DNA of 64,000 nucleotides from Spirochaetota bacterium. Its GTDB lineage: Bacteria; Spirochaetota; UBA4802; UBA5550. The stretch covers positions 239,380 to 303,379 of the forward strand of contig JAFGBT010000006.1 of the NCBI GenBank assembly GCA_016933025.1, written 5' to 3'. A program made the translations under genes and the position numbers. Positions 1-7,994 of this stretch are shown here, one piece after another (the stretch's first letter is position 1; each line of letters starts with the position of its first letter). A model generated the notes under the pieces. The model searched no databases. It saw only the letters and a program-made list of their open reading frames with translations, and was not told the DNA's origin.

Positions 1-307
1 CCAGAGCGAGGGTAACGTTCAGCGCGGTCTGCCCCCCCACGGTCGGGAGGATCGCATCGAGATTCTCGCGCTCTATGATCTTTTCCACGATATCAGCCGT
101 TATCGGCTCGATGTAGGTACGGTCCGCCAGATCGGGGTCGGTCATGATGGTCGCCGGGTTCGAGTTTATCAGAACAACCCGATACCCCTCCTCCTTCAGG
201 GCCTTGCATGCCTGTGATCCGGAATAATCAAATTCAGAGGCCTGACCGATAACTATCGGGCCGGAGCCGATGATCAGTATGGTATGGATGTCCGTACGTT
301 TTGGCAT
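1..307 (-). CDS. carB: Carbamoyl-phosphate synthase large subunit, N-terminal part (truncated by window edge)
   Basis: The reverse strand from an ATG at 307 reads [20 protein letters not shown] and continues with [10 protein letters not shown], the classic start of the CarB ATP-grasp subunit that makes carbamoyl phosphate for arginine and pyrimidine synthesis. The phosphate-binding loop GSGPIVIGQ, the stretch [21 protein letters not shown] and the motif [12 protein letters not shown] are all visible in the first ~100 residues. The gene runs out of the window at base 1, so about 90 percent of the protein is missing from view. Upstream (308-562) is a 255-bp AT-rich gap shared with the divergent TetR gene, which should hold both promoters. 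Identity is secure; intactness cannot be judged. Confidence 0.95.
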   Translation of the reverse strand, partial: MPKRTDIHTILIIGSGPIVIGQASEFDYSGSQACKALKEEGYRVVLINSNPATIMTDPDLADRTYIEPITADIVEKIIERENLDAILPTVGGQTALNVTLAL

Positions 308-562
308 CTTCTTATTATTTAGCACGCGACAGTGGTCCGTGAGCACATATATCGCATAAATCAATCTACGAAATACAATTTTTGTCTATTATATTGTCAA
401 TAACAATACTATCTGACTCTATAATTATAATGAAGATAAAATATTTATTTACAAAATTGTAATAGGTATTTAAAATTTCCATCCAACCAGGCTGTTTTGT
501 GTCCAATGGCCTATTATATCAAAACGGTCAAAATTTGATTAAAATTGGCATGATGCATTACC

Positions 563-1150
563 ATGAAAAAAGAACTTAAAGTAATCAAGAAAAAAAAGCA
601 CATCATTGAGGCGTTAAAGCGATGCCTTGAAAAAGACGTGTACTCCCAGGTATCCCTTGAAGACGTTGCCAAGGAAGCCGGCTTCTCGAAGGGGGGGCTG
701 CGGCATTACTTCCCCACTCGCGAGGAGCTTTATGTTGCGCTCATCGAGAACTTCTTCAACCAGATACAGAGGGACCAGCTCGGGGTGGTACAGGGTCTCG
801 ACCTGGACAGGAACGACAAGGCGCTGATCACGACGCTTTTCGGGATCGAGAAGTTCCTGCTGGACAAGAAGAACATGAGGATACTTATCAACATTATCCT
901 CTACGGCTTTGAAGACGAAAAAATCAGGGCGATAATCAAGAAATTCATCCGCAATCACCTGAACCTGTACGCCAACATCATCAAGGAAGTCGAGGTGGGC
1001 GCCGGTGACGGCGATGGGGAGGTCCAGTTCATCGGCAGGATTACGCAGGTCATTCTTCTCTTCGCCGGGATCCTCGAGTATATGGACCCGATAAACGTTG
1101 ACACGCCAAAACTGATCGAATTCATCCTCAAGCTCTACAAGCAGGGATAG
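563..1150 (+). CDS. TetR/AcrR-family transcriptional regulator
   Basis: The 195-residue protein has an N-terminal helix-turn-helix at about residues 10-55 with the TetR signature VSLEDVAKEAGFSKGGLRHYF followed by PTREELYVALIENF. The C-terminal ~140 residues are helical and variable, as expected of the ligand-binding and dimerisation domain. TetR proteins are usually dimeric repressors released by a small ligand; the ligand cannot be read from sequence. It is divergent from carB across a 255-bp AT-rich region and is followed by the convergent PilZ gene, so it has no obvious co-transcribed target and may control itself or a distant gene. No strong Shine-Dalgarno precedes the ATG, so the start is the longest plausible one. 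Confidence 0.85.
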   Translation: MKKELKVIKKKKHIIEALKRCLEKDVYSQVSLEDVAKEAGFSKGGLRHYFPTREELYVALIENFFNQIQRDQLGVVQGLDLDRNDKALITTLFGIEKFLLDKKNMRILINIILYGFEDEKIRAIIKKFIRNHLNLYANIIKEVEVGAGDGDGEVQFIGRITQVILLFAGILEYMDPINVDTPKLIEFILKLYKQG

Positions 1151-1175
1151 GGGACGGCAGGCCCCGCGGAGCGTC

Positions 1176-1556
1176 CTACAGGCCGCCCCTGATCTTTTCG
1201 ATTATTCCAGACAGCTTCAGTCGATCCTCGGGGGAAAGGACTTCAAGAGCGACCCCTCCCTTGATGCTCATCTTCCCATTATCAAAAAACACGCTGCTCC
1301 ACACGTTCCTCACGTCGGCCGCCATTGAATCATCGCCAAAAAACATTGTTACGAGGAAATATTCCATCGTTTTTATTGTATCGACCTGCGACCCGCCGAC
1401 TGAGTCAATCCTGTAGCCGAATCCCCGGAGGCTCAGATCCTCCAGCTTCACCTCGAGTCCCTCGTCAAACTCGAACCTGCAGCGGACATCGCCGACCGCC
1501 TGTCGCAATACGGCCGTGTTGTCCAGCCTGTACCGGATATCTCTACGTAGTTCCAT
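1176..1556 (-). CDS. PilZ-domain protein (probable c-di-GMP receptor)
   Basis: This small protein carries both halves of the PilZ c-di-GMP binding signature: RRDIR near the N-terminus (RxxxR) and DLSLRG about 45 residues later (DxSxxG). PilZ proteins bind cyclic di-GMP and pass the signal to motility, adhesion or secretion systems. The FlaA flagellar gene lies next to it in divergent orientation, which is suggestive but not proof of a motility role. The ATG at 1556 puts the RRxxR motif at the very start (MELRRDIRY); a TTG at 1592 in the same frame would add 12 residues. Neither has a good ribosome-binding site. No other domain is seen. Confidence 0.75.
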   Translation of the reverse strand: MELRRDIRYRLDNTAVLRQAVGDVRCRFEFDEGLEVKLEDLSLRGFGYRIDSVGGSQVDTIKTMEYFLVTMFFGDDSMAADVRNVWSSVFFDNGKMSIKGGVALEVLSPEDRLKLSGIIEKIRGGL

Positions 1557-1742
1557 GTGCAATATGCAATCAGAGCGCCGATTAATTTTCAAGCAATTTT
1601 AATGGACCGGGTCAGCTTTTAATCCAGAACTTTTTAGAAGGCCCGCGAAGAATTTATTGACACTCCTCCTATTACCTGTTATTATATGTACTGTGGTGGC
1701 CGCGACCCTGCATGCGGAAATTTTATTATGGAGGACCCAAGG

Positions 1743-2393
1743 ATGATGAAACAATGTATCGTAGCCATAATGGCGCTGTCCCTGATCGCGCCCCTTTATT
1801 CACAGGAGAAAAAGGAGGCCGATGAAAAGAATAAAGTGACCGTATGGCAGGAACTGGCCCTGGAGGACTTCGAGACCACCCCCTATACGGAAAAGAATAT
1901 CACCTACAGCGTCACCTCCGACCAGGAGGCGAAACTTGCTATACGAGACCAGCTTCCCGGAGCGCCTAACTCCAAGAAATACCTGGGCATCAAGGTCAAA
2001 TCGCGGGGGAACGACACGTTCGTGATAAAGCCGGCGAAGGAGATGATCATAGACAAATTTTGCAAAAACATCACCTTTTGGGTATACGGGAAGAAGACAT
2101 ATGGAGAGCTTTCGTTCATGATCCAGGACACGAAGCAGGTGAACCATAAACTCATAATCGTCCCGACGATCAACTTTCTGGGATGGAAAAAGTTCACCGT
2201 CAATATGGACAACAGGATCATCCAGGAAGACGATTTCATCAACCAGCGGAAGACCATGAAGATCGTCAACATACAGTACCGGACGCCGCACACGACCAAG
2301 GCCACGATATCCAAGTGGCACTTCATCTACCTTGACGACATCATAGCCGTGGTTCGCGAGCGCTACAGCGACAAGCAGAGCGACGAGTGGTAG
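1743..2393 (+). CDS. FlaA-family flagellar filament outer layer protein
   Basis: FlaA proteins form the sheath around the periplasmic flagella of spirochaetes and are nearly diagnostic for the phylum. The ~216-residue product has a signal peptide (MMKQCIVAIMALSLIAPLYSQ) and family blocks: KYLGIKVKSRGND, the segment FWVYGKKTYGELSFMIQD, GWKKFTVNMD, the IQYRTPH segment, and a C-terminal YLDDI...VRERYSDKQSDEW. Length and C-terminus resemble the shorter FlaA2 type. The ATG at 1743 is chosen because GGAGG lies 8-9 bases upstream; the open frame extends back to 1686 but would bury the signal peptide. A hairpin terminator follows directly. No other flagellar gene is in the window. Which FlaA paralogue this is remains open. 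Confidence 0.88.
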   Translation: MMKQCIVAIMALSLIAPLYSQEKKEADEKNKVTVWQELALEDFETTPYTEKNITYSVTSDQEAKLAIRDQLPGAPNSKKYLGIKVKSRGNDTFVIKPAKEMIIDKFCKNITFWVYGKKTYGELSFMIQDTKQVNHKLIIVPTINFLGWKKFTVNMDNRIIQEDDFINQRKTMKIVNIQYRTPHTTKATISKWHFIYLDDIIAVVRERYSDKQSDEW

Positions 2394-2418
2394 AATACAT
2401 TTCATCAAAGATGCGGAA

Positions 2419-2444
2419 GAAACGGCGGTTCACACCGCCGTTTC
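2419..2444. terminator. Hairpin terminator between convergent flaA and btuD-like genes
   Basis: A 10-bp stem (GAAACGGCGG / CCGCCGTTTC) with a 6-base loop is followed by a T-rich run on the + strand. It sits 26 bases past the flaA stop and just before the end of the convergent ABC transporter gene at 2446, so it can stop transcription from the + side and possibly both sides. Confidence 0.75.
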
Positions 2445-2445
2445 T

Positions 2446-3231
2446 TTATTTCACGTAACCGGGCACGGGGTAGACAAACGGTCTGCCGGTCGTCGGGTTC
2501 TTCATGACGATGCATGGCGTGCCGAACAGGTCCTCAACCAGATCGTAGCGGAGCACTTCGTCCGGCGTCCCCGAGAAAAAAATCCCGCCCTTCTTCATGC
2601 CGATAATCCTGCTCGCGTAGTCTGAAGCGATATTGATATCATGGAGCACGGTGACCACCGTGGTACCCTCCCGGTTAAGCTTCCAGAGTATATCCATTAT
2701 CATCACCGTATGCTGTATATCGAGGTGTGAGACCGGCTCGTCAAGGATGACGATGCGGCTGTTCTGCGCCAGCGCGTGCGCTATACGGACAAGCTGGAAC
2801 TCCCCTCCCGATAGCTCGGTAAGGTGCCGGGTAAAAAGTCCGGTCACGCCGGTCATACCGGCCGCCCATTCAATGATTTCCCTGTCCCCGTCCGACTCAA
2901 CGGTAAAGGCGGGCTGGTGCGGGAACCTCCCCAGCCTTATAAACTCGTGCACGGTAAAGGGCGCGACGGCCTCGATCGTCTGGTGGACGATGGAAACCTG
3001 GCGCGCCAGGTCCCTCGGCCGGTATTCCCGCACGGGGCGGCCATTAAACAAAACAGAGCCTGCCATGAGAAGGTCGTCGCCAGAGAGGACTTTCAGGAGC
3101 GTGCTTTTACCGGCTCCATTGGGCCCGATGATCGAAACAAACTCGCCGACGTCGATTCCGAGGTCCAGACCCTCTATCACCGGCGCTCCGCCGTAGCCTG
3201 CGCTTACGGATTTAAGCTCAAAGATATTCAT
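2446..3231 (-). CDS. ABC transporter ATP-binding protein, BtuD/FecE type
   Basis: This 261-residue ATPase would energise import of a metal chelate or corrinoid. It shows Walker A GPNGAGKST (residues 36-44), the signature LSGGE (140-144), Walker B VILDEP (161-166) and a switch histidine in VLHDINIASDY. The layout matches the FecE/BtuD/HmuV subfamily. Its ATG overlaps the end of the permease gene by 4 bases (3228-3231), typical of translational coupling, and the binding protein lies upstream. Cobalamin is the likeliest substrate because cob genes and a BtuB-like receptor lie 7-12 kb away, but haem or ferric siderophore importers look the same at this level. Confidence 0.88.
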   Translation of the reverse strand: MNIFELKSVSAGYGGAPVIEGLDLGIDVGEFVSIIGPNGAGKSTLLKVLSGDDLLMAGSVLFNGRPVREYRPRDLARQVSIVHQTIEAVAPFTVHEFIRLGRFPHQPAFTVESDGDREIIEWAAGMTGVTGLFTRHLTELSGGEFQLVRIAHALAQNSRIVILDEPVSHLDIQHTVMIMDILWKLNREGTTVVTVLHDINIASDYASRIIGMKKGGIFFSGTPDEVLRYDLVEDLFGTPCIVMKNPTTGRPFVYPVPGYVK

Positions 3232-4202
3232 TCCGGTTTCTCCCTGAGCATCATATGGATCAGGAAAAAGACGCCGCCCAGGAACCCGGTGACGATGCCG
3301 ACCGGGATCTCATAGGGCGGTGCCAGCAAACGCCCGAGGGCGTCCGAGACCAGAAGGAAAATCGCCCCGCCGAACGCCGCGGCCGGGACAAGCCGCAGGT
3401 GACGCGGGCCGAATATGTTCCGCATGAGATGGGGTGTGATAAGGCCGACAAATCCGATCACCCCCGCCAGTGACACTGCAAGCGCTGCGAGCAGCGAGGC
3501 GAGCCAGAAGAGCGACCTGATGTTCCCCTCCGTTACTCCAAGATTTTTCGAAAACCGTTCGCCCATCGATATCACATCGAGGTGTTTGTGAAAGCCCATG
3601 ACGGCGAGCACGAGCAGCAGCGACACGAGCCCGAGGCCGTCGAGCATATCATAGCGGGCACCCGACAGGTCACCCATGAGCCAAAGCATGGCGCGGTGAA
3701 TCTGTTCGGTACGCGCAAGCGCGTAGATGAGCAGGACAGCCGCCGACAGGATGAATCCGAGTGCGATGCCGGCCAGAATGAGCGCCGTCGAGCCGAGACG
3801 AAGCCGGCTCGACAGCATGTAGACAGCGGTAATGGCCGCGATGCTTCCGATGAATGCCGCCACCGCAACCGTGAAGGGCCCCGCGTTCAGCACTATGGCA
3901 GCGGTCGCGCCGAGCGCAGCGCCCCCGGAAACGCCGATGATGTACGGGTCCGCCAGTGGATTTTTTAGCACCGACTGAAACACGGTCCCGCTCACAGCGA
4001 GCGAGGCGCCGATCACGAGGGAAAGAAGCACCCGCGGCAGGCGCAGCTTCACCAGTATGGTGTAATCGACATGCCCGGGCCCGCCGAGGAGAATACGCGG
4101 AATGTCCCATGGGAGGATGGTCCTCGTTCCCAGAGAAAGGGCGGCGGCGATCAGCACCAGGCCGATGAATAGTATTATCGCAATTTTATATCCTGTTTTC
4201 AT
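3228..4202 (-). CDS. FecCD-family ABC permease (BtuC-like)
   Basis: The 324-residue integral membrane protein has about ten hydrophobic helices and the conserved FecCD features: RLPRVLLSLVIGASLAVSG near residue 55, then QSVLKNPLADPYIIGVSGGA, and near the C-terminus GVIGFVGLITPHLMRNIFGP. These permeases dimerise and carry corrinoids, haem or siderophores across the inner membrane. Gene order, read in the direction of transcription, is binding protein, permease, ATPase, with a 57-bp gap before and a 4-bp overlap after. The start ATG at 4202 leads directly into the first helix. Substrate is inferred only from neighbourhood. Confidence 0.88.
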   Translation of the reverse strand: MKTGYKIAIILFIGLVLIAAALSLGTRTILPWDIPRILLGGPGHVDYTILVKLRLPRVLLSLVIGASLAVSGTVFQSVLKNPLADPYIIGVSGGAALGATAAIVLNAGPFTVAVAAFIGSIAAITAVYMLSSRLRLGSTALILAGIALGFILSAAVLLIYALARTEQIHRAMLWLMGDLSGARYDMLDGLGLVSLLLVLAVMGFHKHLDVISMGERFSKNLGVTEGNIRSLFWLASLLAALAVSLAGVIGFVGLITPHLMRNIFGPRHLRLVPAAAFGGAIFLLVSDALGRLLAPPYEIPVGIVTGFLGGVFFLIHMMLREKPE

Positions 4203-4259
4203 CTTACGCCAGTCTCTTTCAATAACGGTCTCCGCACTCTACAGGCGGTCACGCCGCTG

Positions 4260-5144
4260 TCAATCGTTATGTTGGTTCCGTCGGGACCGTATGATCCGCG
4301 CGATGGTTTCCGCCGACGCGACGTAATCTCCCGGCGTGTAATAGGGGATTGTATCAGGCGGTATCGCGTGGATGTTACCGCCTGCCACTGCCCGCAGGCT
4401 ACCGAAGTCTTCCGAGAGCTCGCGGATAAAAATGCCCGCATCCCCCTCCCCGGCCATGAGAATTATCAGATCGGGGTCAGCGTCCAACAGTGATTCCATA
4501 GAAACAAGGGGATAGGGCCTGCCGGTGCCGCCATAAGCGCATGCTCCGCCCGCGTCCCTGATGATTTTACCGACGAACGAATCAGGCGACGCAGCAATGA
4601 GGGGCCGGCAGGAAACGAAAAAGGCGACGGACGTACGCCTGCCGGCCATCCCCGTTTTTTTAATCCGATCAAGGTCCTCCCGGTAACGTCGGAGAGCGCT
4701 CAGCGCTTTTCTCTCCCTGCCGACCATGCGGCCGAGATCGAGGTAGTTTTCGCAAATGCCGGTGAAATCACGGTTTCGCCGAAACCGGCAAACGCCAAGG
4801 CCTGTGCGCGCGATCCGCTCGACGTTCTGCACCTGGCCGTCCTCTTCGGAAAAGAGAACGATGTCCGGTTCAAGCATGATGATCCGCTCGATGTTCGGCT
4901 GGACCAGCGTGCCGACGATCGCGACTCCGGGACGCCGGTAATCGTCGTACGAGGTCACGCCGGCCAGGAGCTTCGCCGCGTCAAGGTCCACAATCTGCCG
5001 TGTAATCGACGGCGAAAGAGAGACGATGCGCCCGATCCGTCCAGGGGCCGTGCGCCCTTCCCCGGCCGGAGCGCAGAAGAGCAGCATACAGGCAAGAGCC
5101 GGCATCATGGCCGGCGGCAAGAATCTGGTGACCATTGATTTCAT
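4260..5144 (-). CDS. Periplasmic substrate-binding lipoprotein, BtuF/FecB type
   Basis: The 294-residue protein starts with a signal peptide ending in MLLFCAP, a loose spirochaete-style lipobox (LLFC), so it is probably a lipoprotein facing the periplasm. The mature part has the class III binding-protein fold signature: RIVSLSPSITRQIVDL, LLAGVTSYDDYRRP, the NIERIIMLEPDIVLFSE segment, and a C-terminal lobe with PDLIILMAGEG. It would pass its ligand to the permease and ATPase encoded just downstream. No cobalamin riboswitch is visible upstream at 5145-5254, so unlike the btuB-like gene this operon shows no sign of corrinoid control; other iron-chelate substrates remain possible. Confidence 0.85.
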   Translation of the reverse strand: MKSMVTRFLPPAMMPALACMLLFCAPAGEGRTAPGRIGRIVSLSPSITRQIVDLDAAKLLAGVTSYDDYRRPGVAIVGTLVQPNIERIIMLEPDIVLFSEEDGQVQNVERIARTGLGVCRFRRNRDFTGICENYLDLGRMVGRERKALSALRRYREDLDRIKKTGMAGRRTSVAFFVSCRPLIAASPDSFVGKIIRDAGGACAYGGTGRPYPLVSMESLLDADPDLIILMAGEGDAGIFIRELSEDFGSLRAVAGGNIHAIPPDTIPYYTPGDYVASAETIARIIRSRRNQHND

Positions 5145-5254
5145 TCTTCGGAAGACTTCTTGATCAATACGTCTTCGAATGAGGCGCGGGTGTCAAGAAG
5201 TATCTGCTATCAGCGCAGATGAGGAGCTTGAGCGGAAGGAAACGGGCACCCGGT

Positions 5255-5389
5255 TTATATAAGGGTAACGATATGCTCTTCACGCGCGCAAGCGATGCAG
5301 AACCTCAAACCCTCTTTCTTGTTTCGTTGCGGCACAAAAAAATGGTTGAGGTTATTGACCTCCTTGCCGCACCTTGAACACTTCATCAT
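5255..5389 (-). CDS. 44-residue zinc-ribbon-like miniprotein
   Basis: A short reverse-strand ORF starts with two ATGs at 5389 and 5386 behind a purine-rich ribosome site (GAGAGGGAT). It encodes MMKCSRCGKEVNN...RFCIACAREEH... with two CxxC pairs (C4/C7 and C31/C34), spaced as in a small zinc ribbon. It is too short for many gene finders. It lies upstream of the BtuF-like gene on the same strand, about 110 bp away. No function is known to me; small zinc ribbons often bind nucleic acid or act as metal-binding regulators. The clean start, the paired cysteines and the ribosome site argue that it is real. Confidence 0.6.
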   Translation of the reverse strand: MMKCSRCGKEVNNLNHFFVPQRNKKEGLRFCIACAREEHIVTLI

Positions 5390-5665
5390 ATATCCCTCTC
5401 AATAATGAATTGGCGATCATCATTATTTTCGGAAAAAACGGGACAATTATATAAACAATTTTAACGGCAGGCTTATACGGAATATGCCGACCGGCAGGTA
5501 TACAAATTAACTGGAATGACCATTATCACACCGATGGGCATACCATCTTTATGATAAATTTTCTAAAAAATATTGTTTACAGTTGACAGTAATATTCTAA
5601 CATCGTCATAAATTGGGGATTGTACAAAATAACTGTTTATCATTACATGGTGACTGGGGGATACT

Positions 5666-6016
5666 ATGCCATCAAAGCCCAGAAGCGCGGCGACACGAAA
5701 GAAAAAATCTAACGGAATATTAGAAAACCGAAAAAACACCGGCAAAGTGTCAAAGATAAAAACGAAAAAAGTCAACCTTCTGAAACTCTATTCCGAAATG
5801 AATAAACTGGGAAACGACGCCGTTGACAAGGAAGTGATCAAGCGCTTCAAGGTCATCATCGATACCTGCGATGAGGATATTACTAAAAAGAGCCTTGCCT
5901 TTATCCTTAAAGAACCTAAAAGCGTTATCATTAGTGACTTCAGCGACAGCCTTCAGCCATACATCAAACATTACCTGTTTCTCAACAAGAGAAACAAGCG
6001 TATCAAGAAAGCATAG
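5666..6016 (+). CDS. Hypothetical basic protein, 116 aa
   Basis: I do not recognise this protein. Its first ~37 residues are very rich in lysine, arginine and serine (MPSKPRSAATRKKKSNG..., KVSKIKTKKVN) and look disordered; the rest (about 38-105) is predicted helical with a mixed charged and hydrophobic pattern (LLKLYSEMNKLGNDAVDKE, then a segment ending SDFSDSLQPYIKHY). A basic tail NKRNKRIKKA ends it. The ATG follows a G-rich stretch (GGGGG) at 5 bases. It precedes moaD by 70 bp on the same strand but shares nothing obvious with molybdopterin synthesis. The lysine-rich tails suggest nucleic acid binding, which is only inference. Confidence 0.6.
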   Translation: MPSKPRSAATRKKKSNGILENRKNTGKVSKIKTKKVNLLKLYSEMNKLGNDAVDKEVIKRFKVIIDTCDEDITKKSLAFILKEPKSVIISDFSDSLQPYIKHYLFLNKRNKRIKKA

Positions 6017-6085
6017 GAGACGTCGGCGGCATACCGGTGCTCCCGAAAATGAACACCGGAGAACCAGCAAACCGGCAATACGGTA

Positions 6086-6331
6086 ATGAAAATCAAGATT
6101 AAGGCCTTCGCCAGCGTGAGGGAAGCATGCGGGTTCGATGAAAAAGAGCTGACGGTTTCCGATGGGATCACCGTTAAAGAAGTTGTCCTCCTGCTGGAGA
6201 AAAGCCACGGCTCCCTATCCGATCTTCTCGAGTCGCTGTTATACGCCATTAACGAAGACTACTGCCACGACGATGCCACTCTTTCCAGCGGTGACACGCT
6301 GGCCATTTTCCCTCCGGTGAGCGGGGGATAA
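6086..6331 (+). CDS. moaD: MoaD-like molybdopterin synthase sulfur carrier
   Basis: This 81-residue beta-grasp protein ends in the FPPVSGG tail typical of MoaD, whose terminal Gly-Gly is thiocarboxylated and donates sulfur to precursor Z in molybdopterin synthesis. The start MKIKIKAFASVREACG and the internal NEDYCHDDATLSSGDTLAIF segment match the family. The gene for the large subunit, moaE, begins 13 bp downstream, and the two form a heterotetramer. ThiS is the main alternative because it shares the GG tail, but the adjacent moaE decides it. The upstream Shine-Dalgarno is weak. Confidence 0.88.
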   Translation: MKIKIKAFASVREACGFDEKELTVSDGITVKEVVLLLEKSHGSLSDLLESLLYAINEDYCHDDATLSSGDTLAIFPPVSGG

Positions 6332-6344
6332 TAAAAGGAGCGCA

Positions 6345-6761
6345 ATGGTACAGGTGGTCATACAGCAGGAGCCGATTGACATAACGCGCGTCACGGCAGA
6401 TGCCGGCACCGATTCTGACGGAGCGGTAGTCGTATTCATTGGCCGGGCGAGGAACAATTCCAACGGCAGGACCGTGACCCGCCTGGAGTACGAAATTTAT
6501 GACGGGATGGCGCACAAGGAACTCCGAAAGGCGGCTGAAGACGCGTCTGCCCGGTGGTCGCTTAATTCCTGCATCGTGGTCCACCGGTACGGCCCTGTCG
6601 CGATAGGTGAAGCGAGTATCATCATCGCGACCTCGGCGCCCCACCGGGACAATGCCTTCGAGGCGGCGCAGTACATCATTGACACCGTGAAGGAAAAAGT
6701 CCCCATCTGGAAAAAAGAATATTATTCTGACGGCTCCAGCTGGATTCATGAAACGGAATAA
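6345..6761 (+). CDS. moaE: Molybdopterin synthase catalytic subunit MoaE
   Basis: The 138-residue protein contains the MoaE blocks VVVFIGRARNNSNGR, YEIYDGMAHKEL, the HRYGPVAIGEASIIIATSAPHR segment and KEKVPIWKKEYYSDG, with the lysines that hold and attack the substrate. It converts precursor Z to molybdopterin with MoaD. AAAGGAG lies 8 bases before the ATG at 6345. The 3' end overlaps the next gene by 14 bp, indicating one operon. A moaA gene lies far away at 42328-43326; moaC, moeA and mogA are not in the window. Confidence 0.92.
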   Translation: MVQVVIQQEPIDITRVTADAGTDSDGAVVVFIGRARNNSNGRTVTRLEYEIYDGMAHKELRKAAEDASARWSLNSCIVVHRYGPVAIGEASIIIATSAPHRDNAFEAAQYIIDTVKEKVPIWKKEYYSDGSSWIHETE

Positions 6762-7980
6762 CGAAGCAAAATACGCGATACTTCTCGGGGACGGGATGGC
6801 CGACCGGCCGATCGACTCCCTCGGCGGTAAAACGCTGCTGGAATACGCCGCAACGCCCAACATGGACCGCCTCGCTTCCGGCGGCATCATGGGCATGGCT
6901 CGTACTGTGCCTGAAGGTATGCAGCCGGGAAGCGATATCGCAAACCTCTCCATTCTGGGATACGATCCCCGTACTTCATTTTCCGGGCGCGCCCCTCTCG
7001 AGGCAATCAACATGGGGATCGAGCTCGGCGAAAAGGACATCGCCATCCGCTGCAACATGGTCGACATCAGGGACGGCATCATGCACGACTTCAGCGCCGG
7101 CCATATCGCATCGGAGTTTTCAGCGGTCATCATGCATGAGCTGGCCGTGGCCCTCGCTCTCGAAGGCATCGAGTTTTATCCGGGCGTTTCCTACCGGAAC
7201 ATCGTTGTTTGGAGAAATTATCCGCACACCGACCTCCCGGAATCGACCCCGCCCCATGACATACAGGGCTCACCCGCCGCCGACCATCTGCCGCGCGGGG
7301 CCGGCGCGGAGCTGTTGAACCGAATCATGGAGGAATCGGCCGGTATTATAGCCTCTTCGCCAGCGATTCGGGACGCCAAATTGAAATACAAGGGGTCGCC
7401 CTCTTCGGTCTGGCTCTGGGGCTGCGGGAAAAAACCGTCAATGGAGCCGCTGACCAAACGCTTCGGCCTCCGTGGCCACACCATTTCCGCGGTAGACCTG
7501 GTCCACGGTCTCGGGCGTGCTGCAGGGCTCACGCCCATACAGGTCCCGGGCGCAACCGGCTACATCGACACGAATTATTCTGGCAAGGCCGCAGCCCTCA
7601 TCAAAGGCATGAAGGAAGCAAACTTCATCTTCCTCCACGTCGAATCTCCAGACGAGTCGGGCCATGAGGGCAGCCTTGAGCACAAGCTCCAGGCCATCGA
7701 AGATTTTGACCGAAAAATCGTCGGGCCTGTCATGGAGGGGCTGTCCGTATACCCCGATCATACGGTGCTTGTTTGCCCTGACCATCCGACACCCATAAGC
7801 CTGCGGACCCACTCGTCCGATCCCATCCCGTTCTGTATATACGCATCGCGCGGATGGAAGGGATCGCCGTGCGAGGGCAAAAACGCGCCATCGTTCAGCG
7901 AAAAAAGCGGAGCGTCGACCGGGCTCTACCTCGCCGAGGGGCACCGCCTTATAGAGCTAATGATCAACAAAAAATTGTAA
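6748..7980 (+). CDS. apgM: Archaeal-type cofactor-independent phosphoglycerate mutase (ApgM family)
   Basis: The 410-residue protein belongs to the alkaline-phosphatase superfamily branch of archaeal-type phosphoglycerate mutases, which interconvert 3- and 2-phosphoglycerate. Key blocks are LLGDGMADRPIDSLGGKT with its metal-binding Asp, TPNMDRLASGG, GSDIANLSILGYDP with the serine that carries the phospho-intermediate, FIFLHVESPDESGHEG and VCPDHPTP near the end. Full family length is present. It overlaps moaE by 14 bp. Some close homologues in Bacteroidetes act as homoserine kinases instead, so the exact reaction is not certain from sequence. Confidence 0.85.
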   Translation: MKRNNEAKYAILLGDGMADRPIDSLGGKTLLEYAATPNMDRLASGGIMGMARTVPEGMQPGSDIANLSILGYDPRTSFSGRAPLEAINMGIELGEKDIAIRCNMVDIRDGIMHDFSAGHIASEFSAVIMHELAVALALEGIEFYPGVSYRNIVVWRNYPHTDLPESTPPHDIQGSPAADHLPRGAGAELLNRIMEESAGIIASSPAIRDAKLKYKGSPSSVWLWGCGKKPSMEPLTKRFGLRGHTISAVDLVHGLGRAAGLTPIQVPGATGYIDTNYSGKAAALIKGMKEANFIFLHVESPDESGHEGSLEHKLQAIEDFDRKIVGPVMEGLSVYPDHTVLVCPDHPTPISLRTHSSDPIPFCIYASRGWKGSPCEGKNAPSFSEKSGASTGLYLAEGHRLIELMINKKL

Positions 7981-7994
7981 CGGGTACTGTATCC

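Noticed and set aside
5145..5254. A cobalamin riboswitch upstream of the BtuF-like gene
   Set aside because: Neither the GCCAGAA box nor the GAAAATCC core was found on the minus strand there.
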